The translations under genes were made by a program, and so were the position numbers. Positions 1 through 8,591 of a stretch of DNA of 48,919 bases are shown one piece after another. The stretch's first letter is position 1. Every line of letters starts with the position of its first letter. Under the pieces are notes generated by a model. The model searched no databases. It saw only the letters and a program-made list of their open reading frames with translations, and had not been told where the DNA came from. The DNA is from an uncultured Alcaligenaceae bacterium (GTDB lineage: Bacteria; Pseudomonadota; Gammaproteobacteria; Burkholderiales; Burkholderiaceae_B): the NCBI GenBank assembly GCA_937908115.1, contig CALEQZ010000039.1, positions 1 through 48,919 of the forward strand, in the 5' to 3' direction.

Positions 1-24
1 CGCCCGGTGCGGCCGCACCGGGCG
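1..24. repeat. 24-bp perfect GC palindrome at window edge
   Basis: The first 24 bases equal their own reverse complement (CGCCCGGTGCGG followed by its complement). They could form a strong hairpin at the end of a gene lying to the left of the window. No T-run follows, so a classical intrinsic terminator is not shown. A TAAAAT hexamer at about 43-48 lies between it and asd and could be a -10 element. Confidence 0.5.
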
Positions 25-85
25 GCGTCGCCCATCGATGCTCTAAAATCAATCATTTACACGCCACAATCAGGGCAACTGCGAA

Positions 86-1216
86 ATGACTCAAGCTGTA
101 GGCTTTGTCGGCTGGCGCGGCATGGTGGGCTCCGTGCTCATGCAGCGCATGCGCGACGAAAACGACTTTTCCCTCATCGAGCCCGTGTTTTTCTCGACCA
201 GCAACGCCGGCGGCAAAGCGCCCGCGTGGGCCGACGGAGCGGGCCCGCTGAAAGACGCCTACGACATCGAGTCCTTGCGCAAACTGCCCATCATCGTCAC
301 CGCGCAAGGCGGCGATTACACGAGCGCCGTCTACGGCAAGTTGCGCGAAGCTGGCTGGCAAGGCATCTGGATCGACGCGGCCAGCACGCTGCGCATGGCC
401 GACGACGCGATCATCGTGCTGGATCCGGTCAACCGCGCCGTCATCGACGCGGCGCTGGCGCGCGGTGTGCGCAATTTCATTGGCGGCAATTGTACGGTCA
501 GCTGCATGCTGATGGGGCTGGCTGGGCTCTTCCACCACGACCTGGTCGAATGGATGACCTCCATGACCTACCAGGCGGCCTCCGGAGGCGGTGCCCAGCA
601 CATGCGCGAGCTGCTGGTGCAGTTCGGCCTGATCAATGATGCCGTGCGTCCGTTGCTGGACGATCCGGCTTCAGCCATCCTGGAAATCGACCGCGGCGTG
701 CTGGCCAAGCAGAACGCGGCGGACCTGCCGCGCGAGCACTTTGGCGTGCCGCTGGCGGGCAACCTGATCCCCTGGATCGACAAGGACCTGGGCAACGGCG
801 TCTCGCGCGAGGAATGGAAGGCCGAGGCCGAGACCAACAAGATCCTTGGCCGGGGACCGGCCTTCGGCACGCCGGCCACGCCGGTCGATGGCCTGTGCGT
901 GCGCATCGGCGCCATGCGCTGCCACAGCCAGGCGCTGACCATCAAGCTCAAGCGCGATGTGCCGCTGGACGAAATCGCCGACATGATCGCCGGTGGCACG
1001 CAATGGGCCAAGGTCGTGCCCAACACGCGCGAAGCGAGCATGCAGCAACTGACGCCCGTGGCGGTCACCGGCACGCTGGACATTCCCGTGGGCCGGCTGC
1101 GCAAGATGTCGATGGGGCCGCAGTACCTGTCGGCCTTCACGGTCGGCGACCAACTGCTGTGGGGCGCGGCCGAGCCGCTGCGCCGCATGCTGCGCATCGC
1201 ACTGGGCGAGATGTAA
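86..1216 (+). CDS. asd: aspartate-semialdehyde dehydrogenase
   Basis: NADPH-dependent reduction of L-aspartyl-4-phosphate to aspartate semialdehyde, the branch point to lysine/diaminopimelate, threonine and methionine; cytosolic. The 376-aa product has the N-terminal nucleotide-binding loop GFVGWRGMVGSVL (residues 6-18) and the active-site cysteine in GGNCTVSC (Cys136, against Cys135 in E. coli). The later segment RIGAMRCHSQAL carries the substrate-binding arginine and active-site histidine typical of the gamma-proteobacterial-type enzyme. Length matches the family. ATG 86 is taken because the conserved glycine loop begins five residues later. It is followed by the fimV-like gene and truA, a common order in beta- and gamma-proteobacteria. 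Confidence 0.96.
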   Translation: MTQAVGFVGWRGMVGSVLMQRMRDENDFSLIEPVFFSTSNAGGKAPAWADGAGPLKDAYDIESLRKLPIIVTAQGGDYTSAVYGKLREAGWQGIWIDAASTLRMADDAIIVLDPVNRAVIDAALARGVRNFIGGNCTVSCMLMGLAGLFHHDLVEWMTSMTYQAASGGGAQHMRELLVQFGLINDAVRPLLDDPASAILEIDRGVLAKQNAADLPREHFGVPLAGNLIPWIDKDLGNGVSREEWKAEAETNKILGRGPAFGTPATPVDGLCVRIGAMRCHSQALTIKLKRDVPLDEIADMIAGGTQWAKVVPNTREASMQQLTPVAVTGTLDIPVGRLRKMSMGPQYLSAFTVGDQLLWGAAEPLRRMLRIALGEM

Positions 1217-1228
1217 CGCTAGAATCTA

Positions 1229-1257
1229 CGCGCGGGCGCCGTGCGGGCGCCCGCGCG
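1229..1257. other. GC hairpin between asd and fimV-like gene
   Basis: A 12-bp perfect stem (1229-1240 with 1246-1257) and a 5-nt loop lie just after the asd stop. There is no T-run, so it may be a weak or Rho-assisted terminator, or an mRNA-stabilising structure. Confidence 0.5.
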
Positions 1258-1296
1258 CTGCCGCAGTTTCGCTTCGCAACCTGCCCGGGTGTCCTT

Positions 1297-3231
1297 ATGA
1301 CGCAACGTGTTCGCCGTTACCGCCGGCCTGTCGTGCCGTTTCGCAATTCGGTGCTTGCGCTGGCTGTGGCGGCCGCGTTGGCCATCCAGGCCGATGCCGG
1401 CGCGGTCGAAATCGGCCATGCCCGCATGGAATCCGCTGCGGGCCAGCCCTTGCAGGTGGTCGTGCCGCTGCGCGCGCTCAGCGCCGAGGAAGCGGCCAGC
1501 CTGAAGGTCGACATACCGGATGCCGGCGCCTGGAACCAGGCCGGACTGACCCCGCCCGTGTCCTTGGACAGCTTGCGCGTACGCGTCGAATCCGGGCGCG
1601 ATGGCAGCCGGCGCGACCTACGGGTGTTTTCTACGCAACCGCCGTCGCAACCGGCGGTCGACTTGTTGCTCGAGCTGACCACGGTCGCCGGCAAGCGCCA
1701 AGTGCAGCGCAGCTTCGTGGTGCCCTCGGTGCAAGCGCCGGGCACGCCATCGCCGGCGCTGTTGGCCGAGCCGCAGGCAGGCCGGCGCGTGCAGGTGCGC
1801 CGCGGCGATACCTTGTTCGAAATCGCCCAAGCCAACCGGCCTGACGGCACCGACGTCTTCCAGATGCTGGTGGCCCTGTGGCGGGCCAATCCGCAGGCCT
1901 TCATCCAATCCAACATGAACCTGGTCAAGGCTGGAGCCAGCCTGGCCATCCCCGATGCGGCGACGGTGCGGGCCATCGATCCGCGCGAAGCCCGCCGCAT
2001 CTTCCGCGAACACGATGAGGCCTTCGCGCGTTATCGCGGCCGGCTCGGCAGCGCCGCGGCCGCCGCCCCGGCGGCGGCAGGCGGCTCGCCCGAATCGGGG
2101 CGCATCGAGGCCGCGCCAGCCGCGCGCGCGCCGCAGCCGCAGGGCTCGCAGGACCGTGTGCGGCTATCGACCGACGCCGCACAGCAGGCCGAGGACGAAC
2201 GCGTGGCGCAGCAGCGCGCGCTGCGCGAAAAAGAAGCCAGCATCGCCCAATTGTCGAGCAATATCGATGAATTGAACCGCGCATTGTCCGGCGGCGGGGC
2301 CGCTGGTACCGGCACGGCCGGCGCTGCCACCGGCGGCACGGGCGGCACGGGCGGTGACGTGGCTGCCCCGGGTCAGGCGGGCGCCGTGGCTCCAGGGACC
2401 GAGGCGGCCGGCAACGCCGCTGGCATGGCTGCGTCCGGCGCTGCGGCGGCCGCAAGCGCGGCTGGGCAGGGCGCAGACCCTGCGCAAGGCGCAGCGGGCG
2501 GATCTGCTGCCCAAGGGCCGGCCGGTCCGTCCGATGAAGGCAACGCTGCCGGGGTGCAGGCCGCCTCGTCGCAAGCCGCGACACAGGCCGATGCAGGGTC
2601 GGTCGCCGGTGGCGACCTGTCTGCCGACCAAGGCAAAGCGTACGGCGCGAGCCAGGCGCCGGTCCCCGGGCAGGCGGCTGCTGGCCAGCCATCGGGACAA
2701 GCGTCGTCTTCAGGCGATGGGGCCTCGGGGGCGGGGACGCCAGGACCAGCCGCTTCGCAAGCGCCTGCCGCGGGCGCGTCGCAAGACGCTGGAAAGGACG
2801 CCGGACAAGCGGGCGCCGGCGGGGCGTCGGCAGCGGCAGGCGCTGCCAGCGCCGGCGCGGGTGATGCCCCTGTGGCGCCTGGGCTGGCGGCTGGCGGCGC
2901 CGGCGCGCAGGCCAATGGCGGGGTGGGCGCGGACACGACGGCAGCGGGCAGCCGTCCGGCGGGCCACGCCAAGGCGGCCGGATCCGGTTCGGCGATGGAC
3001 TGGATCGTCGACAACCTGCTGGGCGTAGTCACCGCAGTGCTCGCCACGCTTGCGTTGATCATCGCCTGGGTGCTGCGCCGCGCCGGCGCGCGCGAGGAAG
3101 ACTACGACGATTACGACGATGATGCGCCGAACGTGCCCGATGGCGGGGCGGCCAAGGCCGCCTTCGACCAGCAGTTGCGCAGCATCGATTTGGACCTGGA
3201 TGAGCCGGCGCGCGACGAGCCGCGCCGTTAA
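1297..3231 (+). CDS. FimV/HubP-like LysM polar protein, shortened form
   Basis: A 644-aa inner-membrane protein of the FimV type; family members organise the cell pole, type IV pili and peptidoglycan-linked assemblies. ATG 1297 gives a signal sequence (basic start, then hydrophobic LALAVAAALAIQA). The FimV N-terminal domain follows, starting near VEIGHARMESAAGQPL. A LysM domain lies at about residues 165-221 (RRGDTLFEIAQANR, then NPQAFIQSNMNLVKAG). Next come a short predicted coiled coil around 295-330 and roughly 230 residues of low-complexity Ala/Gly/Gln/Ser. One membrane helix sits near residues 570-592 (LGVVTAVLATLALIIAWVL), followed by an acidic tail (EEDYDDYDDD). The TPR-containing cytoplasmic C-terminus of full FimV (often 900 aa or more) is absent. 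The place between asd and truA supports the family call. Role in this organism is inferred. Confidence 0.75.
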   Translation: MTQRVRRYRRPVVPFRNSVLALAVAAALAIQADAGAVEIGHARMESAAGQPLQVVVPLRALSAEEAASLKVDIPDAGAWNQAGLTPPVSLDSLRVRVESGRDGSRRDLRVFSTQPPSQPAVDLLLELTTVAGKRQVQRSFVVPSVQAPGTPSPALLAEPQAGRRVQVRRGDTLFEIAQANRPDGTDVFQMLVALWRANPQAFIQSNMNLVKAGASLAIPDAATVRAIDPREARRIFREHDEAFARYRGRLGSAAAAAPAAAGGSPESGRIEAAPAARAPQPQGSQDRVRLSTDAAQQAEDERVAQQRALREKEASIAQLSSNIDELNRALSGGGAAGTGTAGAATGGTGGTGGDVAAPGQAGAVAPGTEAAGNAAGMAASGAAAAASAAGQGADPAQGAAGGSAAQGPAGPSDEGNAAGVQAASSQAATQADAGSVAGGDLSADQGKAYGASQAPVPGQAAAGQPSGQASSSGDGASGAGTPGPAASQAPAAGASQDAGKDAGQAGAGGASAAAGAASAGAGDAPVAPGLAAGGAGAQANGGVGADTTAAGSRPAGHAKAAGSGSAMDWIVDNLLGVVTAVLATLALIIAWVLRRAGAREEDYDDYDDDAPNVPDGGAAKAAFDQQLRSIDLDLDEPARDEPRR

Positions 3232-3237
3232 GACGCC

Positions 3238-4044
3238 ATGCCGCGCATTGCCCTAGGCCTGGCCTACGACGGTGGGCCATGGCAAGGGTGGCAGACCCAG
3301 CCGCATCGTCGCACCGTGCAGGACACGCTCGAGGCGGCGCTGGCGCGCTTCGTCGGCCAGCCGGTCGCCACGGTCTGCGCCGGCCGCACCGATACCGGCG
3401 TGCACGCGGCCATGCAGGTCGTGCACCTGGATGCGCCGGTGCAGCGGCGCGAGATTTCCTGGGTGCGCGGTGTCAACGCCCATTTGCCGCCCAGCATCGC
3501 GGTGCGCTGGGTGCGCGAGGTTCCCGACGATTTCCATGCCCGTTTTTCGGCGCGCTGGCGCAGCTACGTCTACTTGCTGCGCAACGAGCCGGTGCGCCAT
3601 CCGTTGTGGGCGGGCAAGGCAGGCTGGTGTTTCCAGCCGCTGGACGTGCAGGCGATGCGGCAGGCCGCGCGCAGCCTGTTGGGTGAACACGATTTCAGCA
3701 GTTTCCGTTCGGCCGAATGCCAGGCGGCCCAGCCGGTGCGCACCCTGCATCGGCTGGACATCGAGCGTGACGGGGACCTGCTGGTCTTTTACCTGCAGGC
3801 CAACGCCTTCCTGCACCACATGGTGCGCAACATCGTGGGGTCCCTGGTCTATGTCGGGCAGGGCAGGCGGCCGGTCGAATGGATGGCCGAGTTGCTGCGC
3901 CTGCGCGACCGCCGGCTGGCTGCGCCGACCTTCCAGGCCGACGGCCTATACCTGGCGGCGATCGGTTATCCGGATTATGACGGCCTGGGCGAGCTGGACG
4001 GCACCCGGCACATTCCGGGGCTGTCTCCTAGGGGTATTACGTAG
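3238..4044 (+). CDS. truA: tRNA pseudouridine(38-40) synthase TruA
   Basis: Converts uridines 38, 39 and 40 of the tRNA anticodon stem-loop to pseudouridine. The 268-aa product starts with the typical LGLAYDGGPWQGWQ. It carries the catalytic aspartate in CAGRTDTGVHA (Asp52), then RWRSYVYLL and the C-terminal AFLHHMVRNIVGSL segment of the family. Length is normal. ATG 3238 lies 6 bases after the stop of the fimV-like gene, so the two are probably co-transcribed. In many beta-proteobacteria truA is followed directly by trpF; here a TRAP transporter lies between them. Confidence 0.96.
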   Translation: MPRIALGLAYDGGPWQGWQTQPHRRTVQDTLEAALARFVGQPVATVCAGRTDTGVHAAMQVVHLDAPVQRREISWVRGVNAHLPPSIAVRWVREVPDDFHARFSARWRSYVYLLRNEPVRHPLWAGKAGWCFQPLDVQAMRQAARSLLGEHDFSSFRSAECQAAQPVRTLHRLDIERDGDLLVFYLQANAFLHHMVRNIVGSLVYVGQGRRPVEWMAELLRLRDRRLAAPTFQADGLYLAAIGYPDYDGLGELDGTRHIPGLSPRGIT

Positions 4045-4152
4045 TCGGCGAGGAAGGAATTTTTACGACTTTGTTTTATTATCCTGCGCCACGCGCCGTG
4101 CTTTACGAGAGCGCGGTCACGGAATTTTACGTCCTACCACCCCACAGGAGAC

Positions 4153-5247
4153 ATGATGCAACGCCGTTCGTTTTTGAAAAAAGCCACGATGGGTGCCGCC
4201 GCCGGCGGCGCAGCGCTGGCAGCGCCCGTATTCGCCCAGGACGCTCCGACGCTGAACTGGCGGCTTGCCTCCAGCTTCCCGCGTAGCGCCGATGCGATTT
4301 ACAGCGGGGGCGAGAACCTGGCCAAGTACGTAGCCGAGGCGACGGACGGCAAATTCAACATCCGCGTCTTTCCCGCCGGCGAAATCGTCCCGGCCTTCCA
4401 GGTGCTCGATGGCGTGCAAAACGGCACCATCGAATGCGGCCACAGCGCGTCGTACTACTACTTCGGCAAGGATCCGGCGCTGTGCTTCGACGCCGCCATC
4501 CCGTTCGGCCTGAATACTCGCCAGATGAATGCCTGGATGCGCGTCGGCGACGGCCTGAAGCTGCTGCGCGAACTCTTCCAGAACTACAACATCGTCAACT
4601 TCCCCTGCGGCTATACCGGCACCCAGATGGGCGGCTGGTTCCGCAATGAAATCAAGTCGGTCGAGGACCTGCAAGGCCTGAAGTTCCGCGTCAGCGCCTT
4701 TGCCGGCGCCGTGCTGTCGCGCCTGGGCGTGGTGCCACAGCAGATTCCTGGCGGCGATATCTATCCCGCGTTGGAAAAGGGCACGATCGACGCGGCCGAA
4801 TGGATCGGCCCGTACGACGACGAGAAGCTCGGCTTCCACAAGGTCGCCAAGAACTATTACTTCCCCGGTTGGTGGGAAGGCACGCTGCAGGTGTCGCTCT
4901 ACGTCAACCAGGATCACTACAACAAGCTGCCCAAGCGTTACCAGGCCGTGCTCGCCCAGGCCGCCGCGGCGGCTTCGGCCGACATGATCGCCAAGTACGA
5001 CGCGGAGAACCCGGCCGCCCTGCGCCGCCTGGTCGCCCAGGGCGCCCAGCTGCGCGCCTTCCCCAAGCCCGTGATGGACGCCTGCTACAAGGCCGCCACC
5101 GAGGTCTACCAGGAAATGAGCGCCAAGAGCGACATGTTCAAGCGCCTGTACGAAAGCACCATGGCTTTCCGCGACAACGAAATCCCCTGGTTCCGCGTGG
5201 CCGAAGGCAGCTACGACCAGTTCATGGCCGGCGCCGTACGCCGTTGA
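4153..5247 (+). CDS. TakP-type TRAP substrate-binding protein (2-oxo acid)
   Basis: Periplasmic binding protein of a TRAP transporter. The sequence follows Rhodobacter sphaeroides TakP closely from memory: NWRLASSFPRS, YYYFGKDP, TGTQMGGWFR, GVVPQQIPGGDIYPALEKG and WIGPYDDEKLGFHK all have near-identical counterparts. TakP binds pyruvate and related 2-oxo acids with a cation. The N-terminus is a twin-arginine signal (RRSFLKK, then an Ala/Gly-rich core ending AAPVFAQ), so it is probably exported folded by Tat, as is usual for this subfamily. 364 aa from ATG 4153; an adjacent ATG at 4156 is an equal alternative, and both follow AGGAGA. The Q and M permease genes follow. The ligand is inferred from similarity. 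Confidence 0.88.
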   Translation: MMQRRSFLKKATMGAAAGGAALAAPVFAQDAPTLNWRLASSFPRSADAIYSGGENLAKYVAEATDGKFNIRVFPAGEIVPAFQVLDGVQNGTIECGHSASYYYFGKDPALCFDAAIPFGLNTRQMNAWMRVGDGLKLLRELFQNYNIVNFPCGYTGTQMGGWFRNEIKSVEDLQGLKFRVSAFAGAVLSRLGVVPQQIPGGDIYPALEKGTIDAAEWIGPYDDEKLGFHKVAKNYYFPGWWEGTLQVSLYVNQDHYNKLPKRYQAVLAQAAAAASADMIAKYDAENPAALRRLVAQGAQLRAFPKPVMDACYKAATEVYQEMSAKSDMFKRLYESTMAFRDNEIPWFRVAEGSYDQFMAGAVRR

Positions 5248-5256
5248 TGCGACTGG

Positions 5257-5280
5257 CCGGCGGCCCGTGCGGGCCGCCGG
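5257..5280. other. intercistronic hairpin after TRAP binding protein
   Basis: An 11-bp inverted repeat (5257-5267 with 5270-5280) lies 10 bases after the binding-protein stop. The turn is GTGC at the tip and TTTACAATCC follows. A hairpin here would favour excess binding protein over permease by partial termination or protection of the upstream mRNA. The rest of the gap to 5446 shows no gene. Confidence 0.6.
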
Positions 5281-5446
5281 TTTACAATCCGCGATGCCGG
5301 TTTCGTGGCGTCGCGGCCCCAGCGTCCCGTGGTGTTTCGCGCTCCCGGCGGTCGTGCGGTCCGGGTCCGGCGCTGACGCCGCGGTGGTCAACGGCGCGGC
5401 CTTGCGCGCCCGCTGCCTTTCCCCTGCTTAGAAAAGCTCCTCCATC

Positions 5447-6079
5447 ATGAAAGCATTATTGGCATTGTCGCGCGCCATAGACGCGCTCAACCTGCGGATC
5501 GGCCGCGCGGTGACGTGGCTGACGCTGGTGGTGGTGCTGGTCAGCGCGGCCAATGCGGTGATCCGCAAACTGCTGAACACCAGCTCGAACGCCTGGCTCG
5601 AGTTGCAGTGGTATCTGTTCGGCGCCATGTTCCTGCTGACGGCGGGCTATACGCTGCTGCACAACGAGCACGTGCGGGTCGACGTGTTGTCCTCCAAGCT
5701 GTCGCGCCGCACGCAGGTCTGGATCGAAATCATCGGCGTGGTGTTTTTCCTGCTGCCGGCCTGCCTGCTCATCCTTTGGCTGTCTTGGCCGATGTTCGTG
5801 GATTCGTACTTGACCAACGAGCAGTCGTCGAATTCCGGCGGGCTGGTGCGCTGGCCGGTCAAGCTGCTGATCCCGGTGGGATTCGCGCTGCTGGTGGCTG
5901 CCGGCGTTTCCCACTTGATCAAATGCGTGGGTTTCCTGCGCGGCTTGTGCAACGACCCGCGCGACGTCAAGTCGGGCAAGTCGGCCGAGGAACTGTTGGC
6001 CGAGGAGATCGCGCGCGAAGCGCGTGAACGCGAAGCAGCCCTGGCTGCCAATGTCAACGGGCAGGGCAAGGACCGCTGA
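5447..6079 (+). CDS. TRAP transporter small permease (DctQ family)
   Basis: Small membrane subunit of the tripartite ATP-independent periplasmic transporter; it forms the membrane complex with the large subunit. The 210-aa protein shows four hydrophobic segments: VTWLTLVVVLVSAANAV, the stretch around LQWYLFGAMFLLTAGYTLL, IEIIGVVFFLLPACLLILW, and LLIPVGFALLVAAGVSHL. The conserved family signature with HNEHVRVDVL is present. A charged, helix-forming cytoplasmic tail rich in Glu/Ala/Arg follows residue 170. It is longer than many DctQ proteins (160-180 aa). It ends 2 bases before the large subunit start, so translation is probably coupled. Confidence 0.92.
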   Translation: MKALLALSRAIDALNLRIGRAVTWLTLVVVLVSAANAVIRKLLNTSSNAWLELQWYLFGAMFLLTAGYTLLHNEHVRVDVLSSKLSRRTQVWIEIIGVVFFLLPACLLILWLSWPMFVDSYLTNEQSSNSGGLVRWPVKLLIPVGFALLVAAGVSHLIKCVGFLRGLCNDPRDVKSGKSAEELLAEEIAREAREREAALAANVNGQGKDR

Positions 6080-6081
6080 TC

Positions 6082-7773
6082 ATGGAATTTCTCATTGCAA
6101 ACCTGGCGCCGGTGATGTTCGCCACGCTAGTGGTGTTCCTATTGCTGGGCTTTCCGGTCGCCTTTGCGCTGGCGGCCAACGGTATTTTGTACGGCCTGGT
6201 CGGCATAGAACTCGGCCTGCTGTCACCGGCCCTGTTCCAAGCGCTGCCGCAGCGGGTGTTTGGCATCATTTCCAACGACACGCTGCTTGCCGTGCCCTTC
6301 TTTACCTTCATGGGCCTGATCCTGGAGCGGTCGGGCATGGCCGAAGACCTGCTCGAGACCATCGGCCAGTTGTTCGGGCCGTTGCGCGGCGGCCTGGCGA
6401 TCGCAGTGGTGGTCGTGGGCGCCATGCTGGCCGCGACTACGGGCGTGGTGTCCGCTTCGGTGATATCGATGGGCCTGATCTCGCTGCCCATCATGCTGCG
6501 CTACGGGTATGACCGCAAGCTGGCAACGGGGGTGATCGCCGCCTCGGGCACGCTGTCGCAAATCATCCCGCCGTCGCTGGTGCTGATCATCCTGGCCGAC
6601 CAACTTGGCCGTTCGATCGGCGACATGTACCGCGGGGCCATCGTTCCGGGCTTTGCCCTGACCGGCCTGTACATTGCTTACATCCTGGTGCTGGCTTGGC
6701 TGCGGCCCAAGACGGCTCCGGCCATTCCGGAAGAAGCACGTACCTTCAACGAGCCCAACGGTAGCCGTGGCACGCGCTCCCTGGGTGTGCTGATGCTGAT
6801 CTCGGTCGCGTCGGCGATCGCCTTCGGCGAAATCATGCTGGTCGAAAACGCGCCCGTGGATGAGACCATCGTGGTCAGCATCCTGATCTGGGGGCTGACG
6901 GCCTTCGTCATCGCGGTCATCAACAAGGTGTTCCGCCTGGGCTTGCTGTCGCAGTTGGCCGAGCGGGTGACCTTCGTGATGATCCCGCCGCTGGCGCTGA
7001 TCTTCCTGGTGCTGGGCACGATTTTCATTGGCGTAGCCACGCCCACCGAGGGCGGCGCCATGGGCGCGGTCGGCGCCATCATCATGGCGCTGGCCAGGAA
7101 GCGCCTGACGCTGTCGCTGCTCAAGCAGGCGATGGATACCACGACCAAGCTGTCCTGCTTCGTGGTGTTCATCCTGGTCGGTTCGACGGTGTTCGGCCTG
7201 ACCTTCCGAGGCGTCAACGGCGACCTGTGGGTCGAGCACCTGCTCATCGACCTGCCGGGCGGGCAGTGGGGCTTTCTGATCTTCGTCAGCATCTTCACCT
7301 TCGTGCTGGCGTTCTTCCTGGACTTCTTCGAGCTCGCCTTCATCATCGTGCCCCTGCTGGGCCCGGTGGCCGACAAGCTGGGCATCGACCTGATCTGGTT
7401 CGGCGTGCTGCTGGCGGTCAACATGCAGACTTCCTTCATGCACCCGCCGTTCGGTTTTGCGCTGTTCTACCTGCGCTCGGTCGCGCCCAAGGAGGACTAT
7501 CGCGACAAGGTTACCGGGCAGATGGTGGCCAAGGTGACGACCGGCCAAATTTACTGGGGCTCGGTGCCGTTCATCTGCATCCAGTTGCTGATGGTCGCCT
7601 TGGTGATGATCTTCCCCGGCATGGTCACGCACTACAAGAGCGACCTGCCCAAGGTCGACCCGTCGACCGTGGAAATCAACGTCGACAGCGCCTACGGCAC
7701 CGGCACGTATGGCGGTGAGTCCGACAGCGGCTACGGCGGTTACGGCGACGACGCCGCCGACGCGTTCAAGTAG
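6082..7773 (+). CDS. TRAP transporter large permease (DctM family)
   Basis: The ion-coupled transport channel of the TRAP system, inner membrane. The 563-aa product has many hydrophobic helices and DctM hallmarks: LLGFPVAFALAANG, DTLLAVPFFTFMG, ASGTLSQIIPPSLVLII and ATPTEGGAMGAVGA. Compared with the common form of about 430 aa it has an extended central region (roughly residues 205-300), as in the TakM-like long forms. It also carries an unusual Tyr/Gly/Asp-rich tail after residue 530 (YGTGTYGGESDSGYGGYGDD). The matched TakP-like binding protein and Q subunit upstream make the system complete. trpF starts 6 bases downstream. Confidence 0.93.
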   Translation: MEFLIANLAPVMFATLVVFLLLGFPVAFALAANGILYGLVGIELGLLSPALFQALPQRVFGIISNDTLLAVPFFTFMGLILERSGMAEDLLETIGQLFGPLRGGLAIAVVVVGAMLAATTGVVSASVISMGLISLPIMLRYGYDRKLATGVIAASGTLSQIIPPSLVLIILADQLGRSIGDMYRGAIVPGFALTGLYIAYILVLAWLRPKTAPAIPEEARTFNEPNGSRGTRSLGVLMLISVASAIAFGEIMLVENAPVDETIVVSILIWGLTAFVIAVINKVFRLGLLSQLAERVTFVMIPPLALIFLVLGTIFIGVATPTEGGAMGAVGAIIMALARKRLTLSLLKQAMDTTTKLSCFVVFILVGSTVFGLTFRGVNGDLWVEHLLIDLPGGQWGFLIFVSIFTFVLAFFLDFFELAFIIVPLLGPVADKLGIDLIWFGVLLAVNMQTSFMHPPFGFALFYLRSVAPKEDYRDKVTGQMVAKVTTGQIYWGSVPFICIQLLMVALVMIFPGMVTHYKSDLPKVDPSTVEINVDSAYGTGTYGGESDSGYGGYGDDAADAFK

Positions 7774-7779
7774 GGCGTC

Positions 7780-8451
7780 GTGCGTACGCGGGTAAAAATC
7801 TGCGGCATCACCCGCCAGGAGGATCTCCTGGCGGCCGCGCGCGCAGGCGCCGATGCCGTGGGCCTGGTCCTGTACCCGGGCAGCAAGCGCTTCGTGGATA
7901 TCGCCCGCGCGGCCGAGCTGCGCCGGGCTGCGCCGCCCTGGGTCACCGTCACGGTGCTGCTGGTCAACGCTGAGCCGGACTTCGTGCGCGAGGTGATCGG
8001 GGCGGTGCGCCCGCATTTGCTGCAGTTCCACGGCGATGAAACGCCCGATGACTGCGACCGCCATGACTTTCCATACATGCGGGCGTTTCGCGTCGGTGCG
8101 CCCGGCCTGGACAGCGCAGCGGGCGTGGCCCAGGCCTGCAGCGGTTACCGGCGCGCCGCGGCCTGGCTGTTCGATAGCTACTCGCCGGGATACGGCGGCA
8201 GCGGTGTGTCGTTCGACCGCGCGCTGCTGGCCGAACTGCCGGCGCAGGATGCGCGCCCGATCGTACTGTCCGGCGGATTGACCGCGGACACCGTCGGCGA
8301 TGCCGTGCGCGCGCTACGCCCATGGGGCGTGGACGTCAGCAGCGGCGTTGAAGACGCCCCAGGCGTCAAGTCGCACGCCAAGATCCATGCGTTCATCGAC
8401 GCCGTCGCCCGCGCCGATGCTCTTTTGACAGTGCGCGAAAATCCAGTGTAA
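7780..8451 (+). CDS. trpF: phosphoribosylanthranilate isomerase
   Basis: Third step of the tryptophan pathway: N-(5-phosphoribosyl)anthranilate to its enol deoxyribulose form by an Amadori rearrangement. A TIM-barrel protein of 223 aa. The catalytic pair is visible: Cys8 in VKICGITR and Asp132 in LFDSYSPGYGGSG. The phosphate-binding segments LSGGLTADTV and GVDVSSGVE are also present. The start is GTG 7780; no ATG precedes the conserved VKICGIT. It lies 6 bases after the TRAP permease stop and probably depends on upstream transcription. trpB and trpA, usually next, are not in this window; a tRNA gene follows. Confidence 0.95.
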   Translation: MRTRVKICGITRQEDLLAAARAGADAVGLVLYPGSKRFVDIARAAELRRAAPPWVTVTVLLVNAEPDFVREVIGAVRPHLLQFHGDETPDDCDRHDFPYMRAFRVGAPGLDSAAGVAQACSGYRRAAAWLFDSYSPGYGGSGVSFDRALLAELPAQDARPIVLSGGLTADTVGDAVRALRPWGVDVSSGVEDAPGVKSHAKIHAFIDAVARADALLTVRENPV

Positions 8452-8466
8452 AATTTTCTTTTTTGC

Positions 8467-8543
8467 AGGCGGTTAGCTCAGTTGGTTAGAGCGCCACGTT
8501 GACATCGTGGAGGTCGTTGGTTCGAACCCAATACCGCCTACCA
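8467..8543 (+). tRNA. tRNA-Val (anticodon GAC)
   Basis: The cloverleaf can be read by hand. Acceptor stem AGGCGGT (8467-8473) pairs with ACCGCCT (8533-8539). The D arm is GCTC/GAGC. Anticodon stem CCACG/CGTGG has loop TTGACAT with anticodon GAC at 8501-8503. The T arm contains GGTTCGAACCC. The discriminator is A8540 and CCA is encoded (8541-8543). Total 77 nt. It decodes GUC and GUU. It begins 15 bases after trpF, after a T-rich spacer. Confidence 0.97.
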
Positions 8544-8591
8544 GATTTTGCCTAGGCGACCTTGCGCGCAGCGCGGTCGTCGTGGCCAAGG

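Noticed and set aside
4117..5391. 424-aa antisense frame opposite the TRAP binding protein
   Set aside because: No motifs; the + strand gene is a near full-length TakP match.
6223..8064. 613-aa antisense frame opposite dctM
   Set aside because: Asp/His/Gln-rich shadow of hydrophobic codons on the other strand.
8467..8543. tRNA-Val as integration site of a mobile element
   Set aside because: No integrase, no duplicated tRNA 3' end seen downstream and no change in composition.
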